Assembly (NCBI GenBank): GCA_934426285.1
Contig: CAKRYE010000048.1
Coordinates: forward strand, 1 to 14,899
Direction of reading: 5' to 3'
DNA: 14,899 nucleotides
Origin: an uncultured Blautia sp.
GTDB taxonomy: Bacteria > Bacillota > Clostridia > Lachnospirales > Lachnospiraceae
Position 1 is the first letter of the stretch. The number at the start of each line of letters is the position of its first letter. The notes beneath the pieces are model-generated. The model was not told the origin of the DNA. It saw only the letters and a program-made list of their open reading frames with translations, and searched no databases. Position numbers and translations under genes: made by a program. Below, in pieces: positions 1 to 6,744 of this stretch.

Positions 1-1
1 T

Positions 2-52
2 AAGATTACAGAACCAAACTGTATCAGAATCTGGCCGGTTCCGGAAGAATAA
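2..52 (+). CDS. Possible 3' end of an upstream gene (partial)
   Basis: One plus-strand frame is open from the left edge to a TAA at 50-52 and would encode a 16-residue tail ending in IWPVPEE. A terminator follows about 40 bp later, which fits the end of a transcription unit converging on aroC. A second frame is also open from the edge to a TAG at about 66-68, so the choice of frame is uncertain. I do not recognise the protein; too little of it is present. Confidence 0.3.
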   Translation, partial: KITEPNCIRIWPVPEE

Positions 53-91
53 CAGATTCGTTACATAGAATCAGCAACATAGACAGATAAT

Positions 92-146
92 AAAATACCT
101 TCATTTGAAACTGAGATCAGCTCAGAATTCAAGTGAAGGTATTTTT
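92..146. terminator. Bidirectional rho-independent terminator downstream of aroC
   Basis: A long hairpin: AAATACCTTC at 93-102 pairs with GAAGGTATTT at 135-144. The stem continues inward, including one G-T pair, and has an inner CTGAG/CTCAG stem. On the plus strand it runs into a T run (142-146); on the minus strand it runs into TTTTATTA. It can therefore end both aroC transcripts from the right and an upstream plus-strand gene from the left. Confidence 0.8.
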
Positions 147-163
147 GTGTGGCTTATTTGAAA

Positions 164-1258
164 TTATTTTCGATAAAAATCCCGAACCCTATCTATCTGG
201 GAGCTCATATTGACAAAGAGTGCATCTGCCAGTGTGATTGCTGCCATGGATTCGACTACAACTACAGCTCTTGGAACAATGACCGGATCATGGCGGCCGT
301 GGATTTCAAGAGAAAGAGTTTCCTTATCTTTGGTCACAGTCTGCTGGGGCTGACTGATGGATGGAGTTGGTTTAATATGGGCGCGAAGTATGATTTCGCT
401 GCCGTCGCTGATTCCGCCCATGATTCCCCCTGCGTGGTTAGAAGTTTTGACAATTTCACCATCCTTGACTGTGAATCCGTCATTGTCAGTGGAACCGTTT
501 AAGGAAGTTACTGCAATGCCATCGCCGATTTCAACAGCCTTGACTGCACCGATGGACATCAGGGCGTGGGCGAGAAGCGCACTGAGCTTATCAAAGACAG
601 GTTCGCCAAGTCCGGCCGGTGTTCCGATAATGCGGCATTCGATCACACCGCCGGCACTGTCCTGGTTTTTCATACATTCTTCCAGATACTCACCGGCTTT
701 TGCTGCTGCTTGTGCATCCGGCATGTAAAATGCATTCTGGTTGATTTCTTCTTTATCAAAAGAAGAAATTTTAACAGGTCCGATAGATTTGGTATAGGTG
801 CAGATGGAAATGCCAAGCTCTCCTAATATTTTGGAGGCAATGGCACCTGCTGCAACTCTTCCGATAGTTTCCCGGCCAGAGGAACGGCCGCCTCCACGGT
901 AATCCCGGAAACCGTATTTCTGGTCAAAAGTATAGTCTGCATGTCCCGGACGGTAGGAGTATGCGATATTTCCGTAGTCTCTGGAGCGCTGGTCCGTGTT
1001 TCTCACCATCAGAGAAATTGGGGTGCCGGTAGTTTTACCTTCAAAAACACCGGAAAGGATCTCTACCAGATCCCCCTCTTTGCGGGCAGTGGTATAACGG
1101 CTTTGCCCAGGCTTTCTTCGGTCAAGGAAAATCTGGATATCTTCTTCACAGAGAGAGAGGCCGGCAGGACATCCGTCTATCACTGCTCCAAGGGCTTTTC
1201 CGTGGGATTCGCCCCAGGTGGTTACTTTAAATTTATTTCCAAATGATGACTGGCTCAT
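164..1258 (-). CDS. aroC: Chorismate synthase
   Basis: This enzyme converts 5-enolpyruvylshikimate-3-phosphate to chorismate, the last shikimate-pathway step before the aromatic amino acids and folate, using reduced FMN; it is cytoplasmic. The 364-residue product has the usual family length. Visible signatures are WGESHG (15-20), RRKPGQSRYTT (47-57), RPGHAD (103-108), RGGGRSSGRET (121-131) and the C-terminal HGRHDP (320-325) followed by PRAVVVVESM. The reading frame stays open upstream for 40 more codons, but the start at 1258 is chosen because AAAGGA lies 10 bases before it and homologues begin with this S-x-G-N-x-F-K pattern. It is a single-gene unit with its own promoter (1328-1356) and a terminator after its end. 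The remaining aro genes are not in this window. The call is secure. Confidence 0.97.
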   Translation of the reverse strand: MSQSSFGNKFKVTTWGESHGKALGAVIDGCPAGLSLCEEDIQIFLDRRKPGQSRYTTARKEGDLVEILSGVFEGKTTGTPISLMVRNTDQRSRDYGNIAYSYRPGHADYTFDQKYGFRDYRGGGRSSGRETIGRVAAGAIASKILGELGISICTYTKSIGPVKISSFDKEEINQNAFYMPDAQAAAKAGEYLEECMKNQDSAGGVIECRIIGTPAGLGEPVFDKLSALLAHALMSIGAVKAVEIGDGIAVTSLNGSTDNDGFTVKDGEIVKTSNHAGGIMGGISDGSEIILRAHIKPTPSISQPQQTVTKDKETLSLEIHGRHDPVIVPRAVVVVESMAAITLADALFVNMSSQIDRVRDFYRK

Positions 1259-1327
1259 ATATTTGGTATCCTTTCGTACTGTCATTTTTGTGTGATATAT
1301 ATATGAATGCGGAATATATATGACTTT

Positions 1328-1356
1328 ATTATAGCAAAGTGTAAAAGTTTTGTAAA
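1328..1356 (-). promoter_or_regulatory. Sigma-A promoter of aroC
   Basis: Read on the minus strand, TTTACA (1356-1351) is followed by a 17-base spacer and a perfect TATAAT (1333-1328). This predicts a start near 1321 and a leader of about 63 nt. The leader would open with an AT hairpin (ATATATAT arms at 1295-1304 and 1314-1321). Position and spacing fit a housekeeping promoter. Confidence 0.85.
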
Positions 1357-1371
1357 CCGGAACCATTGGAA

Positions 1372-1400
1372 TTGACAAAAATTAATGTTCAAATTATAAT
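1372..1400 (+). promoter_or_regulatory. Consensus sigma-A promoter of the corA unit
   Basis: TTGACA (1372-1377), a 17-base spacer and TATAAT (1395-1400) match the housekeeping consensus at all twelve positions. The predicted start near 1407 gives a leader of about 100 nt. It is back to back with the aroC promoter; the two -35 boxes are separated by 15 bp, so two polymerases could hardly bind at once. Confidence 0.88.
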
Positions 1401-1415
1401 GTATGGTGTGTTTTT

Positions 1416-1480
1416 GACAGCTTTGGATAAGCTGTCTGATGAGGGGAAAGATAGACTGCTGTGTAAACTCTTGCAGCAGT
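1416..1480 (+). promoter_or_regulatory. Two-hairpin 5' leader of corA
   Basis: The untranslated leader holds two perfect hairpins: GACAGCTT/AAGCTGTC (1416-1423 with 1429-1436, 5-base loop) and ACTGCTG/CAGCAGT (1455-1461 with 1474-1480). Neither is followed by a T run, so they are not intrinsic terminators as written. They could protect the 5' end or sense something. The leader is too short for a full M-box magnesium riboswitch and I cannot match it to a known class. Confidence 0.4.
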
Positions 1481-1507
1481 AATAGAAAAAGAAGGGAAGT
1501 GTGAATC

Positions 1508-2449
1508 GTGGTAAGGATTTTTAAGACAATCGATGGCTCCATCCATGAGATCCAGGAACCTCAGGAGGGATGTTGGATTGCATTGACAAATCCTACAGCA
1601 ACAGAGATATTTGAGATTTCTGAACAGTTTGGGATAGAGGTAGACGATTTGCGCGCTCCGTTGGATGAAGAGGAACGCTCCCGTATTGAAGTAGAGGATA
1701 ATTATACGCTGATCCTTGCAGATGTGCCGACCATTGAGGAACGGAATGAGAAAGACTGGTATGTGACCATTCCTCTTGGTATCATCGTTACTCAGAAGAT
1801 GATTTTTACTGTTTGTCTGGAGGATACACAGGTTCTGACCAGATTTATGGAGGGCAGAGTGCGGAATTTCTTCACATATATGAAGACAAGGTTTATTTTA
1901 CAGATTCTGTACCGTAATGCCAGCATGTATCTGAGATATCTGCGTATTATAGATAAAAAAAGCGAGCAGATTGAGGAAAAGCTTCATCTGTCCACCAGGA
2001 ATCAGGAGCTGATGGAGCTTCTGGAACTGGAGAAATCACTGGTATACTTTACAACCTCTCTGCGATCCAATGAAATGGTACTGGAGAAATTGCTGAAGGT
2101 TGAAAGTATTAAGAAATATCCGGAGGATACAGAGCTTCTGGAGGATGTTATTATTGAGAATAAGCAGGCAATTGAGATGGCCAATATTTACAGTGGAATC
2201 TTAAGCAGCATGATGGGAACCTTTGCTTCGGTTATTTCCAATAACCTGAATATTGTCATGAAGGTTCTGGCTGTAATTACCATTGTTATGAGTATTCCGA
2301 CCATTGTATTCAGTGCATACGGTATGAATCTCAGCGCTGCGGGGATGCCCTTTTCCAGAACACCCTGGGGATTTCTCATAGTGATCATTCTTTCTGTAGT
2401 AGTAAGTATCATTGCTGCGATATTTCTGTCCAAGAAGAAATTTTTCTGA
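1508..2449 (+). CDS. corA: CorA-family divalent metal ion transporter
   Basis: This is a membrane channel of the CorA family, which moves Mg2+ (or Co2+, Ni2+ or Zn2+ in some members) into or out of the cell as a homopentamer. The 313-residue product has a large N-terminal cytosolic domain (about 1-245), a first membrane helix (about 247-270), the signature YGMN (271-274) at its outer end, a short loop, a second helix (about 286-306) and a basic tail KKK near the C-terminus. This is the standard architecture and length. The start is GTG at 1508, supported by AAGGGAAG eight bases upstream. It is the first gene of a unit with the rhomboid-like gene (64 bp gap) and lysA, driven by a consensus promoter. 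Ion choice cannot be read from sequence. The GMN motif makes the family call secure; magnesium is only the most common substrate. Confidence 0.93.
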   Translation: MVRIFKTIDGSIHEIQEPQEGCWIALTNPTATEIFEISEQFGIEVDDLRAPLDEEERSRIEVEDNYTLILADVPTIEERNEKDWYVTIPLGIIVTQKMIFTVCLEDTQVLTRFMEGRVRNFFTYMKTRFILQILYRNASMYLRYLRIIDKKSEQIEEKLHLSTRNQELMELLELEKSLVYFTTSLRSNEMVLEKLLKVESIKKYPEDTELLEDVIIENKQAIEMANIYSGILSSMMGTFASVISNNLNIVMKVLAVITIVMSIPTIVFSAYGMNLSAAGMPFSRTPWGFLIVIILSVVVSIIAAIFLSKKKFF

Positions 2450-2513
2450 TGAGAGAAACTGGTTGTGGAGAGATGCTGACTGTGGCGGATTTCCCGGATA
2501 GTAAAGGAGAGTT

Positions 2514-3386
2514 ATGAGATTTATTGACAAACTGGAACGAAAATATGGAAGGTATGGAATTGAGAATCTGACGATGTATATTATCATCAGCTATGTGCTG
2601 GGATATGCGCTGATGTATATTAATCCCAGTGCACTGTCAATGCTGAGCCTGAATGTTACGAAGATACTTCAGGGACAGGTATGGAGGCTGATCACCTGGA
2701 TCGTATATCCGCCTAGTACATCATCACCCCTTTGGTTTGTGATCGCGATTTTATTTTTTTATTATCCGATCAGTGCTTCTCTGGAGCATACCTGGGGAAA
2801 ATTTAAATTTACCTTATATATATTATCAGGAATGATTTTTACTGTGATCGCTGCATTTATCCTTCATTTTGTAATGGGAGGCGTATTAGATGGGCTGGGA
2901 GGGATTATTTTTTCCACATATTATATCAGCTTATCTATTTTTCTGGCGTATTCATTGACATATCCTGATATGACAGTGCTGCTTATGTTTGTAATACCGG
3001 TTAAGATGAAATGGATGTCAATTGTCTATGCTGCACTTGTAATCTATGATGTTGCCAGATATTTTATGAATGGAGCATGGTTTATGGCACTTCCAATCAT
3101 TGCATCATTGCTGAATTTTGTGATCTTTTTCCTGGGAACCAGGGATTTCAACCGTTACAATCCCAAGGAGATCCACAGAAAGAATGAGTTCAAGCGTGCA
3201 GTGAACGGCGGAAGCAAAACAGTGCCTTTTCCTGGAAACAGCAATGCGGTTACCAAGCATAAATGTGCTGTCTGTGGACGTACGGAAAAGGATGATCCTA
3301 ATCTGGAATTTCGTTTCTGTTCCAAGTGTAACGGAAATTATGAATACTGTCAGGATCATTTATATACACATATACACAAGAAATAG
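2514..3386 (+). CDS. Rhomboid-fold membrane protein lacking catalytic residues, with C-terminal zinc knuckle
   Basis: A 290-residue polytopic membrane protein with about six hydrophobic helices between residues 20 and 208. GQVWRLIT (54-61), a LE-x2-WG stretch (90-95) and IPVKMKW (161-167) resemble landmark segments of rhomboid proteases. The expected GxSG nucleophile motif is absent; the matching region (about 131-140) reads IIFSTYYISL. No histidine occurs in the last helix, so the Ser-His dyad is missing and protease activity is unlikely. The soluble tail (209-290) ends with a cysteine/histidine cluster: C251-x2-C254, C269-x2-C272, C279-x2-H282, which could bind one or two zinc ions. ATG at 2514 is preceded by AAAGGAG. 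It is cotranscribed between corA and lysA (22 bp before lysA). By analogy with Derlin-type pseudorhomboids it may bind membrane clients; this is inference, and the function is unknown. Confidence 0.75.
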   Translation: MRFIDKLERKYGRYGIENLTMYIIISYVLGYALMYINPSALSMLSLNVTKILQGQVWRLITWIVYPPSTSSPLWFVIAILFFYYPISASLEHTWGKFKFTLYILSGMIFTVIAAFILHFVMGGVLDGLGGIIFSTYYISLSIFLAYSLTYPDMTVLLMFVIPVKMKWMSIVYAALVIYDVARYFMNGAWFMALPIIASLLNFVIFFLGTRDFNRYNPKEIHRKNEFKRAVNGGSKTVPFPGNSNAVTKHKCAVCGRTEKDDPNLEFRFCSKCNGNYEYCQDHLYTHIHKK

Positions 3387-3408
3387 GGCATAAGAGGAGA
3401 AAATTATT

Positions 3409-4689
3409 ATGAAAAAAGCACCATTTGTTACTCTGGAAAAACTTCAGGAGATTACATCACAGTTTCCAACACCTTTTCATCTTTATGATGAGAAGGGAAT
3501 CCGCGAGAATGCCAAAGCAGTGAAGGAAGCATTTGCATGGAATAAAGGTTTCAAAGAATATTTTGCAGTAAAGGCTACACCAAATCCTTTTCTGATTCAG
3601 ATTCTTCAGGAGTATGGCTGCGGCTGTGACTGCTCGTCTATGACTGAGCTTATGATGACCAAGGCTATTGGCTGTAAAGAAGGAGATGTAATGTTTTCTT
3701 CTAATGATACTCCGGATGAAGAATTCAAATATGCCAATGAGATTGGCGGAATTATTAATCTGGATGACATTACTCACATTGAGAGTGTGGAGAAGGCGGT
3801 AGGATATATTCCTAAAGTGATCAGTTGCCGTTATAATCCGGGCGGATTATTCAAGATCAGCAATGATATTATGGACAATCCGGGAGATGCCAAATATGGT
3901 ATGACCACAGAGCAGATCTTCGAAGCATTTAAGATTCTGAAAGCTAAGGGAGCGGAGGAATTTGGTATTCATTCTTTCCTTGCAAGTAATACAGTAACCA
4001 ACGACTATTATCCTATGCTTGCCAGAGAATTGTTTAAGCTGGCAGTTGATCTGCAGAAGGAAACAGGCGCTCATGTGAAGTTTATCAATCTTTCCGGTGG
4101 TGTGGGAATCCCTTACAGACCGGATCAGACACCGAATGATATCCGTGAGATCGGTGAGGGTGTCCGCAAGGTTTATGAGGAAGTTCTGGTTCCGGCAGGA
4201 ATGGGAGATGTGGCAATCTATACAGAGATGGGACGTTTTATGATGGGACCTTATGGCTGTCTGGTAACGAAGGCAATTCATGAGAAACATACTCACAAGG
4301 AATATATCGGAGTGGATGCCTGCGCTGTAAACCTGATGCGACCGGCAATGTATGGTGCTTATCATCACATTACAGTAATGGGCAAAGAAGATCAGCCATG
4401 TGATCATATGTATGATATCACAGGTTCTCTCTGCGAAAATAATGATAAATTTGCCATTGACCGTTATCTGCCGAAGGTTGATATGGGAGATCTGCTGGTG
4501 ATTCATGATACAGGTGCTCATGGTTTTGCAATGGGATACAATTATAATGGTAAGCTGAAATCTGCTGAGATTCTTCTCCATGAGGATGGAAGCTTTGAAA
4601 TGATCCGTCGTGCTGAGACACCAAAGGATTATTTTGCAACATTTGACTGTTTTCCGATTTATGAGAAATTGCTGGAAGATATGAAATAA
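3409..4689 (+). CDS. lysA: Diaminopimelate decarboxylase (PLP-dependent, fold III)
   Basis: Decarboxylates meso-diaminopimelate to L-lysine, the last step of lysine synthesis, with pyridoxal phosphate; cytoplasmic dimer. The 426-residue product shows YFAVKATPNP with the PLP lysine at K55, CDCSSMTEL (73-81), LSGGVGI (228-234) for phosphate binding, EMGR (273-276) in the place of the usual EPGR, and GSLCENNDKF with the cross-dimer catalytic cysteine C342, followed by MYGAYHH-type aromatic contacts at 314-320. Where many LysA proteins read H-x-G-S this one reads HSFLAS (188-193). These variants fit a LysA-like clade I recall from Firmicutes. AGGAG lies upstream of the ATG. It is the last gene of the corA unit and is followed by a terminator. 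A related amino-acid or polyamine decarboxylase specificity cannot be fully excluded. Confidence 0.88.
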   Translation: MKKAPFVTLEKLQEITSQFPTPFHLYDEKGIRENAKAVKEAFAWNKGFKEYFAVKATPNPFLIQILQEYGCGCDCSSMTELMMTKAIGCKEGDVMFSSNDTPDEEFKYANEIGGIINLDDITHIESVEKAVGYIPKVISCRYNPGGLFKISNDIMDNPGDAKYGMTTEQIFEAFKILKAKGAEEFGIHSFLASNTVTNDYYPMLARELFKLAVDLQKETGAHVKFINLSGGVGIPYRPDQTPNDIREIGEGVRKVYEEVLVPAGMGDVAIYTEMGRFMMGPYGCLVTKAIHEKHTHKEYIGVDACAVNLMRPAMYGAYHHITVMGKEDQPCDHMYDITGSLCENNDKFAIDRYLPKVDMGDLLVIHDTGAHGFAMGYNYNGKLKSAEILLHEDGSFEMIRRAETPKDYFATFDCFPIYEKLLEDMK

Positions 4690-4772
4690 GTCTGAAACGA
4701 CTTGGGATTGTCTGAAATCTCGTGAACAGGAACCTCAGACAGTTATATAAGCTTTTATGAAAATAAGGATAT

Positions 4773-4810
4773 ACCGGTCTGCCTGGAAAAGGATTGCAGA
4801 CCGGTTTTCT
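4773..4810 (+). terminator. Rho-independent terminator of the corA-lysA unit
   Basis: A perfect 10-bp GC-rich stem, ACCGGTCTGC (4773-4782) with GCAGACCGGT (4796-4805), a 13-base loop and a trailing TTTTCT. A weaker hairpin (TGTCTGA/TCAGACA, 4709-4741) lies between lysA and this site. Confidence 0.88.
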
Positions 4811-4872
4811 TGCGCTTTTATGGAGATGGCAGTGAAAACTGCACGATTAATATGGAATCTGGAGCGAGAAAT

Positions 4873-6432
4873 ATGAAGTTGAAACGGAAATTATCCGGAA
4901 TTTTAATCCTGTTTGGATTATTTCTGGTGGGATTGCTGGGAAATCCCTGCTGTCAGGTACAGGCAGCAGAAGAATATTATGTGCCTTATGGGATGATGGA
5001 GATCAAAGCAGGAAAGTCCAAAGCTATGGATATTTACTGTGATAATGTGAAATTGAAGCCATCCGGCTTTAAATGGAGCAGCAACAAAACGGAATGTGTG
5101 TTCGTTAAAGGTGGTATTGTAAAGGGGAAAAAGACTGGATATGCCAGGGTCACTGCTGAAAAAAACAAAAAAACCGTAAGCTGCATGGTGTATGTATATA
5201 ATAAAACACAGACAGTACCCTTTAAGAATTACCGGGGACAGGTGAAGATCACCAGAGATTCGGATCTGACACTGAAACCGGAAAAGTTTGGAAAAGGAAT
5301 TACGTATACGTCTTCTGATTATGATGTTGCAAATGTGACGGCTGATGGAAAGGTGATTCCGTTCAAAGAGGGAAAAGTTACGATTACCTGTTGCTCCTAC
5401 GGTGCCAGCAAATATGTTTCCAAAATCGTGGTAGTAATTGGAAAGGCTGCCCGGGATATCAGCATTAAAAAACAGCTTTCTCTGGAAACAGGGGAGAAAA
5501 GCCAGCTGGAGGTAAAGGCGGTTCCTGCAAATGGAGTTTTATCTGCAATCAAATATTCTTCCGATGACAGCGCGGTAGCATCTGTAGATAATAATGGGCA
5601 GATTACCGGCAAATCTGCAGGAAGGGCAAATATTACAGTGACTGCTGCAGGTGCTGACGGGATAATTCAGAAAAATGTGGAAGTATATGTAGCGGAGGCA
5701 GATAAGGGAACAGACATTACCCAGGGAACGAATACCGGATATATCTATCACAGAGGAGATTCCACCAGTGCTCCTGAGAATACTCTTCCTGCTTTTGAAA
5801 TTGCAGGAAAAAATGGAGCTCAATATGTGGAAACAGATGTGTATGAGACAAAGGATGGTGTACTTGTAGTTTTCCATGATACATCTCTGAAACGAATGTG
5901 TGGTGTGGATAAAAATATTCTGGATATGACTTATGCAGAACTTTGCCAGTATCCGATCATTTATGGCAGAAATGCGGCTATGTTTCCAAATAATGTGGTT
6001 CCAACGTTGAAGCAGTATATTGGCTGCTGTAATACCTATAATATGACACCTGTGATTGAGATCAAGCAGATTCCCAGTGCCAATGGAATGAAACAGTTTA
6101 AGCAGCTTTTATCTATATCTAAAAAGCAGCCATTGATCATTTCTCTGAAGGACAGTTACCTGATCACATTGAGACAACTGGGAATTCCGTATAAAATGCA
6201 ATGGGTGATCAAGGAGCCGATCACAGACAGCATCATTCGCCGATGCTCACAGTATAACTGGGATGTAAGCACTATGTATAACTTTGTGAAAAAAGAAGAT
6301 ATTCCCAAAGCACATCAGATGGGGGTAGGAGTTGCAGTATGGCTTTGCAAAGACCGGAAAATTGCAGATTTATTTGAAACCTGGGGTGTGGATTATATTA
6401 CATGTGAAATAAATATGGCGGAGATGCCTTAG
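4873..6432 (+). CDS. Secreted glycerophosphodiester phosphodiesterase with N-terminal Big_2-like domains
   Basis: The 519-residue product starts with a signal peptide (KLKRK, a hydrophobic core, probable cleavage after VQA near residue 31). Three tandem Ig-like segments of the Big_2 type follow (about 32-110, 112-190, 194-275), recognised by repeats of the pattern WSS/SSD ... VA-V--G-I-GK--G-A-ITV. The C-terminal GDPD domain (about 288-519) has the conserved HRG (293-295), PENT (301-304), ETD (320-322), HD (335-336) and a later IEIK, so the general acid/base histidines and acidic metal ligands are present. The family hydrolyses glycerophosphodiesters to glycerol-3-phosphate and an alcohol. 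The Ig-like part probably holds the enzyme at the cell surface, as no membrane anchor or LPXTG is seen. The ATG at 4873 is chosen for GGAG eight bases upstream; an in-frame ATG at 4852 has no ribosome site. A terminator follows. The exact substrate is unknown. Confidence 0.88.
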   Translation: MKLKRKLSGILILFGLFLVGLLGNPCCQVQAAEEYYVPYGMMEIKAGKSKAMDIYCDNVKLKPSGFKWSSNKTECVFVKGGIVKGKKTGYARVTAEKNKKTVSCMVYVYNKTQTVPFKNYRGQVKITRDSDLTLKPEKFGKGITYTSSDYDVANVTADGKVIPFKEGKVTITCCSYGASKYVSKIVVVIGKAARDISIKKQLSLETGEKSQLEVKAVPANGVLSAIKYSSDDSAVASVDNNGQITGKSAGRANITVTAAGADGIIQKNVEVYVAEADKGTDITQGTNTGYIYHRGDSTSAPENTLPAFEIAGKNGAQYVETDVYETKDGVLVVFHDTSLKRMCGVDKNILDMTYAELCQYPIIYGRNAAMFPNNVVPTLKQYIGCCNTYNMTPVIEIKQIPSANGMKQFKQLLSISKKQPLIISLKDSYLITLRQLGIPYKMQWVIKEPITDSIIRRCSQYNWDVSTMYNFVKKEDIPKAHQMGVGVAVWLCKDRKIADLFETWGVDYITCEINMAEMP

Positions 6433-6464
6433 GATATTTTTCAAACACGTTCAAGCATATAGAA

Positions 6465-6499
6465 AAAAGCCTGTAAAATACTTGATTTTACAGGCTTTT
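6465..6499. terminator. Bidirectional terminator between the phosphodiesterase gene and tRNA-Leu
   Basis: An 11-bp stem GCCTGTAAAAT (6469-6479) with ATTTTACAGGC (6485-6495), flanked by an A run on the left and a T run on the right. It is usable in both directions: it ends the plus-strand phosphodiesterase gene and, read from the minus strand, lies just after the tRNA with a run of six T. Confidence 0.85.
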
Positions 6500-6525
6500 A
6501 AATATAATATACAAATTAAAAGAAG

Positions 6526-6609
6526 TGCCGGCAGTGGGACTTGAACCCACACGATGTTGCCACCAACAGATTTTGAGTCTGCCTCGTCTGCCAATTCCGA
6601 CATGCCGGC
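6526..6609 (-). tRNA. tRNA-Leu, anticodon CAA
   Basis: Read on the minus strand, 84 nt fold as a type II tRNA. The acceptor arms GCCGGCA and TGCCGGC pair over seven bases with discriminator A. The anticodon loop is CTCAAAA on a GCAGA/TCTGT stem, giving anticodon CAA, which reads UUG. A long variable arm (GTTG/CAAC) and a T arm with GGTTCAAGTCC follow, as expected for leucine tRNA. The 3' CCA is not encoded. It is a solitary tRNA gene between two secreted-protein genes of opposite orientation. Confidence 0.95.
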
Positions 6610-6624
6610 GTTTGAACCTTTACT

Positions 6625-6653
6625 ATGATAGCATGATTCTGACAGATTAGCAA
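6625..6653 (-). promoter_or_regulatory. Promoter of tRNA-Leu
   Basis: On the minus strand, TTGCTA (6653-6648), a 17-base spacer and TATCAT (6630-6625) end 15 bases before the tRNA 5' end. This leaves a very short 5' leader to be trimmed by RNase P. Confidence 0.7.
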
Positions 6654-6668
6654 GAAAAATTTTACTTA

Positions 6669-6696
6669 TTTTTATAAGATATTTTTTTATAAGATA
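6669..6696 (+). repeat. 13-bp AT-rich tandem direct repeat upstream of the GH5 gene
   Basis: TTTTTATAAGATA occurs perfectly at 6669-6681 and again at 6684-6696, a 15-base period. The stretch contains TATAAG and is followed by TATAGT (6701-6706), but no matching -35 box is evident, so I cannot assign a promoter for the GH5 gene. The repeat may be an operator or replication slippage. Confidence 0.5.
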
Positions 6697-6744
6697 CTTT
6701 TATAGTTCATTAACAAGGTGATGAACGGAAACAAGGAGGGAAAA

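Noticed and set aside
149..1246. Plus-strand open frames across aroC
   Set aside because: They are antisense to a clearly conserved enzyme, have no ribosome sites and give no recognisable protein.
1259..1378. N-terminal extension of aroC by 40 codons
   Set aside because: The frame is open but the extension covers the predicted aroC leader and -10 box, lacks similarity to chorismate synthases, and a good ribosome site precedes the start at 1258.
1407..1507. M-box magnesium riboswitch in the corA leader
   Set aside because: The leader is only about 100 nt and shows two simple hairpins, not the larger conserved M-box architecture.
3847..4581. Long minus-strand open frame (244 codons) opposite lysA
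   Set aside because: It is antisense to lysA, with Cys/His/Ile-rich composition typical of a shadow frame and no promoter or ribosome site that I can see.
4709..4741. TGTCTGA/TCAGACA hairpin after lysA as a terminator
   Set aside because: The stem is short with a long loop and no T run; the strong terminator at 4773-4810 explains termination.
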